A stretch of 64,000 bases of DNA from Ifrita kowaldi. Taxonomy: Eukaryota > Chordata > Aves > Passeriformes > Cinclosomatidae. Both the position numbers and the translations under genes were made by a program. Each line of letters opens with the position of its first letter. Position 1 is the stretch's first letter. Of the stretch, positions 52,601 through 60,625 are shown one piece after another. The notes under the pieces were generated by a model. The model was not told the DNA's origin and ran no database searches. It saw nothing but the letters and a program-made list of their open reading frames with translations. The DNA lies in assembly GCA_013398055.1 (NCBI GenBank), contig VZRS01012496.1:1143621-1207620 (forward strand), read 5' to 3'.

Positions 52601-55600
52601 GTGTACTAAGTCAATACCTACCCAGGCTGAGGTGGAGCTGTCATGGTACTCTCACTTGATTCAACAGTACCACAAACTGGTTTTCTTGGACTGTCTCTCA
52701 ATANACTCTGATTTTGTGTACTAAGTCAATACCTACCCAGGCTGAGGTGGAGCTGTCATGGTACTCTCACTTGATTCAACAGTACCACAAACTGGTTTTC
52801 TTGGACTGTCTCTCAATAGCGGGTCAAACTTCAAATACAGTGACTGTTTTCTCAAGGCTGATTCTTTGAACTGAAAAGAAAGCAGCATAAACTGGCAGAT
52901 CTGCTGCTTCAGAGCACAACACACACATCCCACCCACACACAAATAATCCTCTGGACAGTGGGTGATCCCATTCTTCAGTGGCCAGAGTATTGTTCTCAG
53001 GAGGAAAATTACATAAGAGAACTTTGTGCCCACATGCTTAAGTCCTTATGTAATATCAAGGGAACTCAATCTGCTCACAGACAGAATCAAAAGGGCAATC
53101 ATTAATGAACTATTCCAAACCAGCAGAAGACACAGAGGAAAGGATAGTATTGCAAGCTGAAAAAGCAGTGCCTTTGCTCCATTCTGTCTTTGCTTATACA
53201 ATAGTAAGGACAAACACAGCATGACCAAAACAATTTCAATTCAGTGCCTTCACTATTGAGAGATACTCTTATCCTAGACCCAAGAAGGAGAAAGAATAAC
53301 TACGCTGAACTGATCAAAACATGACAAGCCCCATTTAGAGACAGATTTCCTGAAACTGGCCATAAAGCAAAAAGAGCTTAGACAGAAGACTTTTTGAAAC
53401 AATGATCCTGCACTTTCAAATCATCATGTTCTGACAGTTTTGGCCAGAAGCGAAACATCATTCACCTCAGTTTCACTGCTATTAAAGAAAAATAGCCCCT
53501 TTGCACGTTGACAGGCAGAGACCTTTGATTTTTAGTTGAACTGCTGTAACTACATTTCCTTGCACCATCACCCCTTACCCAGTCTTTTCATCACATTCCT
53601 TTGGAATAGGTGACAATTTCTATGGACCATTCAAAGTGAAGTTACTGCATGAAAACATTTAAGGCTTGACAGTTTCATCTTTCCTTTCCTCTCCACACTG
53701 CCAAGAAGGCAAACAAAATATTTAATGTCATACTTACTGATGAAGTCCCAAACTGTTCCAGATAGTCTATGCCCATTCCTAAAACTGGAAAAGGAGGAAA
53801 CAATACAATGAGGATGCAGTATTGTCAAATTGTCCTACCACAGACAGAAACAAATAGATGCGTATAAAGCAAATAAATCCCTCTTCTCATTCTCATGATT
53901 TCTAGCTCTTCATTTGCTCAAAATACTGTCTTTCTATCTAGACCTGAAACAAGCAAAGATTTCTATGCTAAGCAAACTTACAGCTTCCATTTGTTTCCAA
54001 ATACTTGTAAGAATATGTCAGATTTAACACAGTTGAAGAACGTCTGTTGTTCTATGGTTAAAGTGACAAGCACACTTGGATATCCTGTTATACACAATGC
54101 CCCATGAAAGAGCAAGATTGTCAGTCTCACCATTAAAATTAGCACACAGCTCAGGTTTGACAGAGGAAGTTATAGCCATTTCCCAATTCAGTGATTCCAC
54201 TCAAGTATGAAGGTAAGTGACAGACTGCGCTGCAGTCAAACCATTTGCTCCCCCTTCCACACAATGCTCCTACCAGGAATAACCCTTTCAAGTGGTTAAG
54301 TCACAGCTATGTAGGAAGCTCTCAAGACAAGCATGCTTGTCAGGAAGACCATTCACACTGCAATATGAAACCCGTAGTGCTAAGGCCTGCAGTGATCTAC
54401 AAGACTCACAAATACACACAGCTGTATAGCTCTAGAGTTCTCAATTTCTTCAAGCTCTTTTTTCAAGCTCTACAAAATCTTTAATACCAAAAATTATTTT
54501 AAGGGAGCAATTTTTCAGCACAGAAACTGCCACTGAAACTCTAAAAAGATTGTTTCCATACCAGTCTAAATTTCATCCTCCCAGGCAGCTGAATTCTAAT
54601 AGCCAGCTTTTTGAACGTAGCTTAAACCAGAGAAAGTTAGAAGGAGGCTTAGGTACATTTCCCCACACTGCTAGTTATTGTGGGTTCTGGAGTCCTTTCA
54701 GAGGCGCAGAATGAGAGAGAAAAAAAAACTAGAATCCACGATAAAACTTAAGTAGAACAATATATACACACATGTTGTTGTAACAATACATCTTCAGCCC
54801 ATTTAAAAGAAATGCCCGTACCTTCTGATGGTGGTCTGAAGAGCTCTTCAGGTTCAGCATTAGCCGTCTCATCTGCTGTTACTTCAGTTCTGGGGGAACT
54901 AGGTTTAATTTCTTCTGCAGACATTGACTTTTTTCCACTGTCAGTGGAAACTAAATTATCTTGAGAGGGGGCAACATTAGCTGGAAACATTTCAGATAGG
55001 CTCACTTGCTTCTCCTGATGAGAAAAACAAAATCCTTTTAATTGTTAAAATAATTATTTAAAAACGCTATGAAAATCATTTTAATGATCAATTTGGTCTG
55101 TCATAAACTAACTGGGCAGCCAACATAATAAAATGAGAATTCACAGGCATAGAAATTAAACTACCAACACTGAGCACAGCTCATATTATACAAGAGCAAC
55201 TTTTTTAGAGTTCAAGCCCTTGTGTTTGTGCCTACATGCAACTGCTGATCAAAAAAGATACTAAATACCAAGGTACCAATTAGGCTGTCTCTGATGTTAC
55301 CTTCAAAACACAGGTCTGCACAGTTGACATTCCTTCTAAAGCTGCTGAAGATACATAAACCCACTAATTCTTAGACAAAATATCAAAAATAGGTTTCACA
55401 AGATTAAGTCATTAAGTCAGAGAACTCTGCTTCATGGAACAACTTGGTAAGAACTGGCTATCTTTCCTATACCTTACCACTTCTCTCTTTCCTGGAAGTT
55501 CAGCTTCCGCTTGAACTGGCCTCTCCTCTTGAGCTTCCAGCATGTCTTCTACCACACTCTGCTCAACAATTCCCCTAAAACAAAAACAAACAAACAAACA

Positions 55601-58600
55601 ACAAAAAAGGGAAAATAAAAAAATCAGTATTTAAGTCACACAGTTCAAATTCTATATTGCCAGATGAACTAAACAAAGGTAGCTCCTTTGAAAGATTCTA
55701 CTGCCACAGCATAGGAAGTTTTACAGAGGGTGGGGATGTAAATTTACTGTCTCGCCTGCTGACAACTTATGTGACAAAGAGCTCTCCCTCCATCAGAAGC
55801 AGTGTTATCTGGGAAGCAGAAAGTCACAGAAGCATCACGTATTTCTAGTCACTTCACACTTCACTCTTCTCTTATTTCCATTTGTTAGGCTCATTGCTTT
55901 TTTAAAATAAGACAGGCTTTTTGTTAAAGTAAGAACAGAATTACAAGCAGCCTGCTCTTCTTTCCAAGGCAATGCTTTGATTGTTGGTGTGAACTTCATT
56001 AGAGAAGTCCAATACTCCACTTGTGCTGTCAGCAGTCAGTAAACTTTTCACCTTGGTAAACAGTTACTGACCATGTTACACAGGGAGCAAGAGGGCAAAC
56101 ATTTCTGTCAAATGAACAAATTTGCGCCAGTCTAGTTCTGGCAAGCACCTGTCTATAGTAACCCTGACATTTTAATAACTAGACTTTCTAGGAAAGGTAA
56201 AAACACATTCCATTCTCAAATAAAAATTTGCATGGTGCCAAAAAAAAAATGCAGCTTCAGAGACAGGTCTTTTTATTGGAGATAGCATTTAGATACCAAG
56301 AACATGCAGGGAAGAAACAGCACCTCAGAGTTCAGCAGAGAACAAAATTGCCTGGTCCTTTCCCATGCTGCACCATGTGCAACACTGCTGCCTACTTCCC
56401 TGTTTTATTTAAAGACAGCAGCAGTCACCTGATTCTCCACACTTTAATCCTGGAGGAGTGGGGAAAGCACCATTTGAACAATGCTCTTCCCATCTAAGCC
56501 TGTTCCCTCCCATTCTCTCAGATTTAAGAACACCTTTTGTCTAGAGCTAGTCATCTCAGGATTTTCCCCAATTAAGATCTTTGCTGTTGCAACATAATTG
56601 TGTTAAAGATTACAACAGACAACCAACCTTGGAGGGAGGCAGTCAAAGAAGTAGGAATGGACTAGTTTGAGATACTGTCTAATTTTCCTCACATGGATTC
56701 AAGGTGCTTCTGCATTCAGCTACAGACTTACTTACAGATTTTTGGGTTCTTCTTTCTCAAGAGTTTCACAGGTACTTGGACTGCTATCCTGCTCCACTGG
56801 AAGAGGTTCCCTTCTTGGTGAGGCACTATCCTGCTCCTGTGGCAGGTGAGCTTTCTGAGGGCTGGGTTTAGAACACTTGGGTGAGGTGGAAATTTTAGAG
56901 CCTCCTCCAAACGGATTGAAGTTTGGATCATCAAGTTTGTCCCAGTCAAACTTATAAGATGCTTTAGGAAGAGGGATTTCATCTTCCACATTACTTTTAT
57001 TTTGCACTTCAGTATTCTCTGGTTTTGTTTTGGTAATAGGAATTTTTTTGGAAGGTGGTTTAATTCCAGTTCTTTTACCAAGTTTCTTAGGAGGTGGTTT
57101 TCTAGCAGTGGTATTATCAAAGTCAAATTCCAGTTTTACTGGTCCAGCCTTGGTGACATCAGGCTTTTCTGCAGGTTTCCCTTTGGAGACATCCAGCTCT
57201 TCAACAGGCTTTGACTCTTCTGCAGAGGCTTTTTCTGCTACTGAAACCTTCTGAAGCTTTGATTCCCCAGTTTTAAAAGAGTTAGTTACATCAGAACTAC
57301 CAGGACCTACGTTGCCAGGTGACTGTACAGGAGGTGTAGGTGCCTCTGCTAATGCCACTGAATTATCAGTTTGGCTTGCATCTGTGGAAGCAGACTTCAC
57401 ACCCTGCTCAGAGTCACCAACTGCTTGGTTAGGGGACAGTTTGGATTTGTTAGACTCCAGCTCGCTTAGTGCAGGTTCTTTTTCAGAGATGAGAGTCTTC
57501 TCTTCACTTAAACACACTGTACTTGCTGTGGTTGAAGCAAAAGGAGCTGCATCATCCAGCAGAAGAGAATCATTACTTTCTTCAATAGTTTTCTCAGGGC
57601 TGCTGGATACTTTTACAGGAGACTTCTGCAGATTCCCAGGAGACTGAGGCAACTGTACTGAACTTTGAAAAGGATTGATGTTATTTAGGTTATCAAAATC
57701 AATATTGTAGGAACCTCGACTCTTCACTGGCATCTCATCATCTGGGTAAGGAGCCACACTGACCCTCTCTGGCATTTGTGTATGGTTTGTTCCAGCTTCA
57801 GTCTTTTGTTGACATGTGCTGCATTAAAAAAAAAAATAAAAAAAGATTACATGTGCCATGGTTACTTTGCAGGCATGGTTTGAAATTATCTTTAGAAAGT
57901 TTTGCACAAGTAGCTTTGCATGCTCAGAGTAATCTGATTTTTTTTTTTTTTTTGCAATAAGACAGCTGACAGCAAAATATATCATCTAAACAGTCAAGAC
58001 TTATGAACTCTGGTACACACAAAGCATAGGGAGATCAACCCTTGAACTTATTCAGTGCTCTTAAGCCACCTGTTCTACACAGCCTTGCTACCTTATGCCA
58101 GTCATCCCTGGAGATTGCTCTACTCACCACAGCATTTGGACAATGCCCTTTCACTAGGCAGTGAAACACACATTGCTTAGGAGGAGTTATTGATAGGCAG
58201 CAGCTCAAACACAAGCACAACTTGTGGTACCATCTTCATGCAGATTCATCTCTGAGTCACGACAGACTCAAGTCTGGGACCAAACCAAGTCATGATTCAG
58301 GTTCTCCCATGCTAGTCATTACTTTGTCTGGTCATTCTGGCAAATATTTTCCCCCTTAAAGTATGCACCAGCATCTGACTTATGGGGTTCTATCCTATAT
58401 ACCAAAACAGAGCCTGGACTTCAGGCATTCTAAATTCTATACAACAGCAGACCTGAAGAGCAGAGCGATATACAAGAAAATACGTCTCCAGTAAGAGAAA
58501 GATAAGATTTTCTAGCAAAAGAAACAGGTTAAAGAGTTTGTGTACTCAATATTCGTAATATTCTACAAGTTATAGCTTTCCACTTTATTTCCCCAAACTC

Positions 58601-60624
58601 TACACAACTTCTGAAACTCAGCCTCAGCCGACAGAGAGTTAAGCCATTACTTCCTGAAACAGGATTTCCTCCCATTGTTTTGTCCCTCCATAAAGTTATT
58701 ATTTCTATGTGCCATCCTTATCTGCTGCAGAACAGAACATGATTAAAAGCCACTCACTAAAAACTCCTCTTTGATAAACTCGAAAGCAGAGGTGGGAGAT
58801 AAGAGCTGAAGAAGTCCTTCTCACCCGGTTTGAGCGCCTCTTCCCGGCAATAGCTCAGCCCCAGGCTGCGACTACTCAGGTCCCTCCCACTCTCCTTCAG
58901 TGTTTAACCTAATAAATGCCAGTCAGGAGCGAGACACCTGCTTGGAACGTCAATCACGTGTGAGGACTCAAAAGTGACCCCGTTCAGCAACACGGAGCCC
59001 TTTCACTTATTTGCTACAAACAAATCCTCGTATTTTAAAACTAGAGAGGACACGTTCAGTACAAGCAGTGCATTGATACAATTATACCCTAACCAAAACA
59101 ATTCAGTGCTGACCCTTTAAACTCACTTGAACTTTCTAAGTACTAAATCTTTGTTTATTTGTGCAAGCAATGAGTTTGGGGCACAAATACCATTACATTA
59201 TTTAATTGTGGTGTTTAGTTCAGAAATAGCTTTCTGAACTAGACTGTACATGGAAATAAACAGTTGAAGCAAATTTACACACTTAAAGAATATTTAAGTG
59301 TTGCCACCTTTTTTCCTTTCTCCTCTTCCCAACAACAAAATAGGGATCAAATAAAAGTATTGGGTACTTAAAAAACAAACAGAAGTATTTGCTTGTAGAA
59401 GGCAAAACTAAGACCTGAAACTTCTTGCTAGTGGGAATTACAGGTGTCAGATGTCTATACTACTTTAAAAGGGGGCTAATAAAAGTCAGCAATAAAAATT
59501 TGTATTTAATATTGTCATGACACCCCCAAATTGAAACATTAAAGATTTTATGCTCTTCTCCAAATAGCTACCATGAGTCAGTTTGAGACTCAGGCTGCTA
59601 GACTAAAAAGGCACGTAAACTTATTTATACTTGTGACTGATGTTATATTCAGTTTGTGTTGCTAGATTAAAGATAATCTTAAAACTCCCTGACTCAAGAT
59701 GTCAATTCAAGTGAACCCTTAAGAAGATTTCTCTCTTTCGATTTTCCTCCTCAAGATAACAGTACTTAACATACAAGCTAAGATATTTTAAGGCTTAGCT
59801 TCAGAATAGTTGTATTCTTACATGAAAACCTTACATCAGGTAGAGAATACGAAACTGTTTCTTACAGTATCTCTTCTCAAGCTATTTATCCATACCATAA
59901 GTCACCTCAATGAAACCAATTACAGAGGACTTAGAAATAAAGTTCAATAATTAATATTACAATAAAAATAACTCATTATTTTTAAGAAAATTTTATCTTT
60001 GAAAAAAGTTCATGCATCAGTTAGTATTAATTTTGGTCCTCTTGCACAGTTTACATCTTGTTATAGAATAGAAAGTTATATTTTAACTATAGAGGTTTAA
60101 AGTAGAGAAAGTTAACTTGAGCATGTCCCACATGGGTAACACAGCTAGCAGTGGATTCACTACTTACTCAGCATCAGAGGGTACATATAGAACATCATCT
60201 GCCACATCTTCACGGCAATCATCAAGTGCAAAAGCAGTCTGAAGTTTGTCTGTCATAGCAGGACTCAGGATTTTTCGAGTGTGAGGATCTCTTTGAGGAG
60301 TTTGAAAGGTTACCTTTAAGAAAGGGGTGGGGGAAAAGAAAAAACATGAGCACAGTATTTTTCAAGCACCAAACAGCACATGCATTTAGTAGCAGAGATC
60401 TCAGAAGGAGAAAGAATAAAAACAATACAAAACCAAAGGTTTACCTTCATCGCTTTTCCCACATTTTTTGGTGGCAAGTTTTCTTTCTGGGACAGGCGAA
60501 GAATGGAAGGTCTCCCTGTAGGTTCCGGCGGCGCAAAGAAAAAGCCACAGTCTTCCACTGTTAAATCCTCCTTAATGCTTCCTCCATTTTCTCCATTTTC
60601 TGCATTTAAAATCTGCAGACTCAT
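43618..60624 (-). CDS. TACC3: TACC3, transforming acidic coiled-coil protein 3 (complete, 15 coding exons)
   Basis: Spindle and centrosome protein. In known orthologues, Aurora-A-phosphorylated TACC3 binds clathrin heavy chain and ch-TOG/CKAP5 to crosslink kinetochore microtubules. I joined exons 60445-60624, 60168-60313, 56736-57818, 55478-55574, 54822-55014, 53738-53778, 52737-52870, 51863-51974, 51016-51168, 48636-48712, 48502-48545, 47376-47536, 45256-45362, 44927-45047 and 43618-43683. They total 2715 nt, or 904 aa plus stop; human TACC3 is about 838 aa. Every intron is GT-AG and all phases agree. Visible landmarks: start MSLQ; KEN motif at residues 47-49; SDP-like repeats near 143-159 and 394-415; KLEFDFD near 337-343; FKESALRKQS with Ser590 (matching human Ser558) and DPLL at 596-599; TACC coiled coil about 691-904 ending in LTKICDDLILKMEKN. 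These details point to TACC3 rather than TACC1 or TACC2. The exon structure comes from reading the sequence, not from transcripts. Confidence 0.96.
43684..44926 (-). other. TACC3 last intron
   Basis: A 1.24-kb intron between coding exons 14 and 15. No repeat family or gene recognised; ORFs here are short and featureless. Confidence 0.85.
44927..45047 (-). CDS. TACC3: TACC3 coding exon 14 (residues 843-883), coiled coil
   Basis: Encodes ANEEIAQVRSKAKSETAALQ, then ATLRKEQMRIQSLERSLEQK. It is strongly conserved with mammalian TACC3 (QMRIQSLEKTVEQK). The acceptor is GTTTCAG and the donor GTCAGT, which is less usual than GTAAGT but acceptable. Confidence 0.95.
45256..45362 (-). CDS. TACC3: TACC3 coding exon 13 (residues 808-843), coiled coil
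   Basis: Encodes NEEVLKKCAEDYLARIKKEE, then QRYQALKAHAEEKLQ. This is nearly invariant among TACC proteins. The donor is GTAAGT, and the split Gln codon is completed by the first A of the next exon. Confidence 0.96.
45841..46588 (+). mobile_element. Probable solo LTR of an endogenous retrovirus, in the TACC3 intron between exons 12 and 13
   Basis: A 748-bp unit starting TGTAGG and ending CCTGACA, so the ends form an imperfect TG...CA inverted repeat. Inside, in order, are inverted CCAAT-like boxes (ATTGG near 46279 and 46365), a TATA-like TATTTAAGG near 46376 and a polyadenylation-like AGTAAA near 46525. This is LTR-like U3-R-U5 order on the plus strand, antisense to TACC3. No internal retroviral genes and no clear target-site duplication are visible. 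I could not assign a family. Confidence 0.55.
47376..47536 (-). CDS. TACC3: TACC3 coding exon 12 (residues 754-807), coiled coil
   Basis: Encodes EDAQKQEEASRKEIQRLMEE, then SDLDSMEKSFSELLKRLEKQ and KDAFKGYHR. This matches the LNSMEKSFSDLFKRFEKQK block of TACC3. The acceptor is TTTCTCTAG and the donor GTAAGA, phase 0. Confidence 0.95.
47537..48501 (-). other. TACC3 intron between coding exons 11 and 12
   Basis: A 965-bp intron of plain AT-rich sequence; no repeat, RNA gene or regulatory motif recognised. Confidence 0.85.
48502..48545 (-). CDS. TACC3: TACC3 coding exon 11 (residues 739-754), 44-bp microexon
   Basis: Encodes GKIVAEYEQTITQVM, matching the conserved TACC-domain block (KIVAEYEKTIAQM in TACC1). 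The acceptor is GTTTTTAG and the donor GTGAGT. Its phase fits both neighbours. Confidence 0.93.
48636..48712 (-). CDS. TACC3: TACC3 coding exon 10 (residues 714-739), coiled coil
   Basis: Encodes VQEKELEIQEWNKKYNKLHM, then EYQEM, a charged heptad-rich coiled-coil segment. The acceptor is CTCAAAG and the donor GTATGA. It ends on two bases of a Gly codon. Confidence 0.92.
48713..51862 (-). other. TACC3 introns flanking coding exon 9
   Basis: Introns 51169-51862 and 48713-51015, separated by exon 9. The left one, at 2.3 kb, is the largest intron between coding-domain exons. AT-rich, with no recognisable repeat family and no convincing coding sequence in either orientation. Confidence 0.8.
51016..51168 (-). 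CDS. TACC3: TACC3 coding exon 9 (residues 663-713), entry to TACC domain
   Basis: Encodes a Pro-rich stretch and then VLKYSQKDMDAAVELVKRE, matching the YSQKDLDAVV start of the coiled-coil region in mammalian TACC3. The acceptor is CTTTACAG and the donor GTATGG; both ends are phase 0. Confidence 0.94.
51863..51974 (-). CDS. TACC3: TACC3 coding exon 8 (residues 625-662)
   Basis: Encodes PVADLSKLLEEAGKPLVSLQ, then LDLLGTFTTS. The acceptor is TTTTTAG and the donor GTAAGG. Frame continuity through the split Gly codon holds. It is linker sequence leading to the TACC domain. The LDLLG element resembles the DFLGALD region of mammalian TACC3. Confidence 0.9.
52043..52606 (+). mobile_element. CR1 LINE 3' end in a TACC3 intron, antisense to the gene
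   Basis: About 560 bp of CR1. It starts near AGTGTGTCCAGCAGGG and runs through CTCAGCACTGGTGAGGCCAC, GGAGAAAAGGAGGCTTGGGG and CTGCCCAGGGAAGTGGTGGA to an eroded tail CTCTGATTTTGTG. It is 5'-truncated. Its 3' end lies about 17 bp from the exon 7 splice donor, and the tail is included in the 114-bp duplication. Confidence 0.95.
52590..52818. repeat. Exact 114-bp direct duplication around one N (likely assembly artefact)
   Basis: Bases 52590-52703 and 52705-52818 read identically, with N at 52704 between them. The unit contains the CR1 tail, the TACC3 exon 7 splice donor and 82 bp of exon 7. Perfect identity plus a single N suggests overlapping contig ends that were not merged. The left copy lacks the exon start and acceptor. 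Confidence 0.95.
52737..52870 (-). CDS. TACC3: TACC3 coding exon 7 (residues 581-625), Aurora-A/clathrin segment
   Basis: Encodes FKESALRKQSLYLKFDPLL, then RDSPRKP. This is the most conserved region outside the TACC domain. RKQS places Ser590 at the position of human Ser558, the Aurora-A target. Leu598 and Leu599 match the di-leucine pair used in clathrin binding. The acceptor is TTTTCAG and the donor is GTAGGT. The last 82 bases, the donor and 32 bp of adjoining intron are repeated exactly to the left across a single N (see the duplication feature). I take this right-hand copy as the real exon because only it is full length with an acceptor. Confidence 0.94.
52871..54821 (-). other. TACC3 introns flanking microexon 6
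   Basis: Introns 53779-54821 and 52871-53737, interrupted only by the 41-bp exon 6. Unique-looking AT-rich sequence with no repeat or RNA gene recognised. Confidence 0.85.
53738..53778 (-). CDS. TACC3: TACC3 coding exon 6 (residues 567-580), 41-bp microexon
   Basis: A small 41-bp exon encoding GMGIDYLEQFGTSS. This corresponds to the EVDYLEQFGTSS motif just before the Aurora-A site in mammalian TACC3. The acceptor is TTTTAG before GAATGG and the donor is GTAAGT. The exact phase and conserved motif support it despite its size. Confidence 0.92.
54822..55014 (-). CDS. TACC3: TACC3 coding exon 5 (residues 503-567)
   Basis: Encodes EKQVSLSEMFPANVAPSQDN, then a Ser/Glu-rich linker to EELFRPPSE. 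The acceptor is CATCAG before GAG and the donor GTACGG is preceded by GAAG. It ends with one base of a Gly codon. An in-frame Met inside this exon is not used as a start here. Confidence 0.9.
55478..55574 (-). CDS. TACC3: TACC3 coding exon 4 (residues 470-502)
   Basis: Encodes LGIVEQSVVEDMLEAQEE, then RPVQAEAELPGKREV. The acceptor TTTTAG follows an antisense AAAC-type simple repeat that serves as a polypyrimidine tract. The donor is GTAAGG. Completing CT from exon 3 with its first G and ending in phase 0 preserves the frame. Acidic linker sequence, weakly conserved. Confidence 0.88.
55575..56735 (-). other. TACC3 intron between coding exons 3 and 4
   Basis: A 1.16-kb intron. An AAAC-type simple repeat at about 55576-55606 abuts the exon 4 acceptor. 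Nothing else was recognised. Confidence 0.85.
56736..57818 (-). CDS. TACC3: TACC3 large central coding exon 3 (residues 109-470)
   Basis: The 1083-bp exon encodes the acidic, low-complexity middle of TACC3. It opens with TCQQKTEAGTNHTQ and then MPERV. It has two SDP-like repeats: RGSYNIDFDNLNNINPF (about 143-159) and KASYKFDWDKLDDPNFNPFG (about 394-413). Between them are KLEFDFD and a basic KKLGKRTGIKPPSKK patch. Many S-P sites suggest heavy phosphorylation. Near the end, two similar short segments occur (LPQEQDS and LPVEQDS). The acceptor lies downstream of a T-rich tract and the donor is GTAAGT. The 347-codon open frame ending in KNL reads through this donor into a stop, so its C-terminus is not real. 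Confidence 0.95.
57819..60167 (-). other. TACC3 intron between coding exons 2 and 3
   Basis: A 2.3-kb AT-rich intron. Its one unusual part is the CpG-richer block at 58.83-59.05 kb described separately. T/A runs occur at about 57824-57842 and 57938-57954; the first supplies the polypyrimidine tract of exon 3. Confidence 0.85.
58826..59050 (-). promoter_or_regulatory. Possible internal alternative promoter/first exon of TACC3
   Basis: Inside the intron between coding exons 2 and 3 sits a block of about 210 bp with roughly ten CpG dinucleotides, while its AT-rich flanks have few. On the gene strand it includes an E-box CACGTG, a GGGAGGGACC stretch and a donor ACCGG then GTGAGA (exon end 58826). 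Splicing into exon 3 would give a form whose first in-frame Met is residue 124, losing the KEN motif. This is inference; no transcript evidence is available. Confidence 0.3.
60168..60313 (-). CDS. TACC3: TACC3 coding exon 2 (residues 61-109)
   Basis: Follows a short 131-bp intron. Reads VTFQTPQRDPHTRKILSP and continues to VLYVPSDA, which matches the TACC3 block after KAMK. It contains TP and SP sites of the kind used by proline-directed kinases. The acceptor is AAAG before GTAACC and the donor is GTAAGT. It ends with two bases of a codon completed in the next exon. Confidence 0.94.
60445..60624 (-). CDS. TACC3: TACC3 coding exon 1 (residues 1-60), start codon
   Basis: Begins with ATG at 60624-60622. 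An acceptor AG lies one base upstream of the exon start (60627-60626), so transcription starts further right and this exon carries almost no 5' UTR. It encodes MSLQILN, then FFFAPPEPTGRPS, then SQKENLPPKNVGKAMK, matching the conserved vertebrate TACC3 N-terminus. The KEN triplet at residues 47-49 is a typical APC/C-Cdh1 degron motif, consistent with the cell-cycle turnover reported for TACC3. The donor GTAAAC follows AAG at 60445, phase 0. Confidence 0.95.
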
Positions 60625-60625
60625 T

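Noticed and set aside
57002..57647. Plus-strand frames opposite TACC3 exon 3
   Set aside because: They are antisense shadows of the large TACC3 exon.
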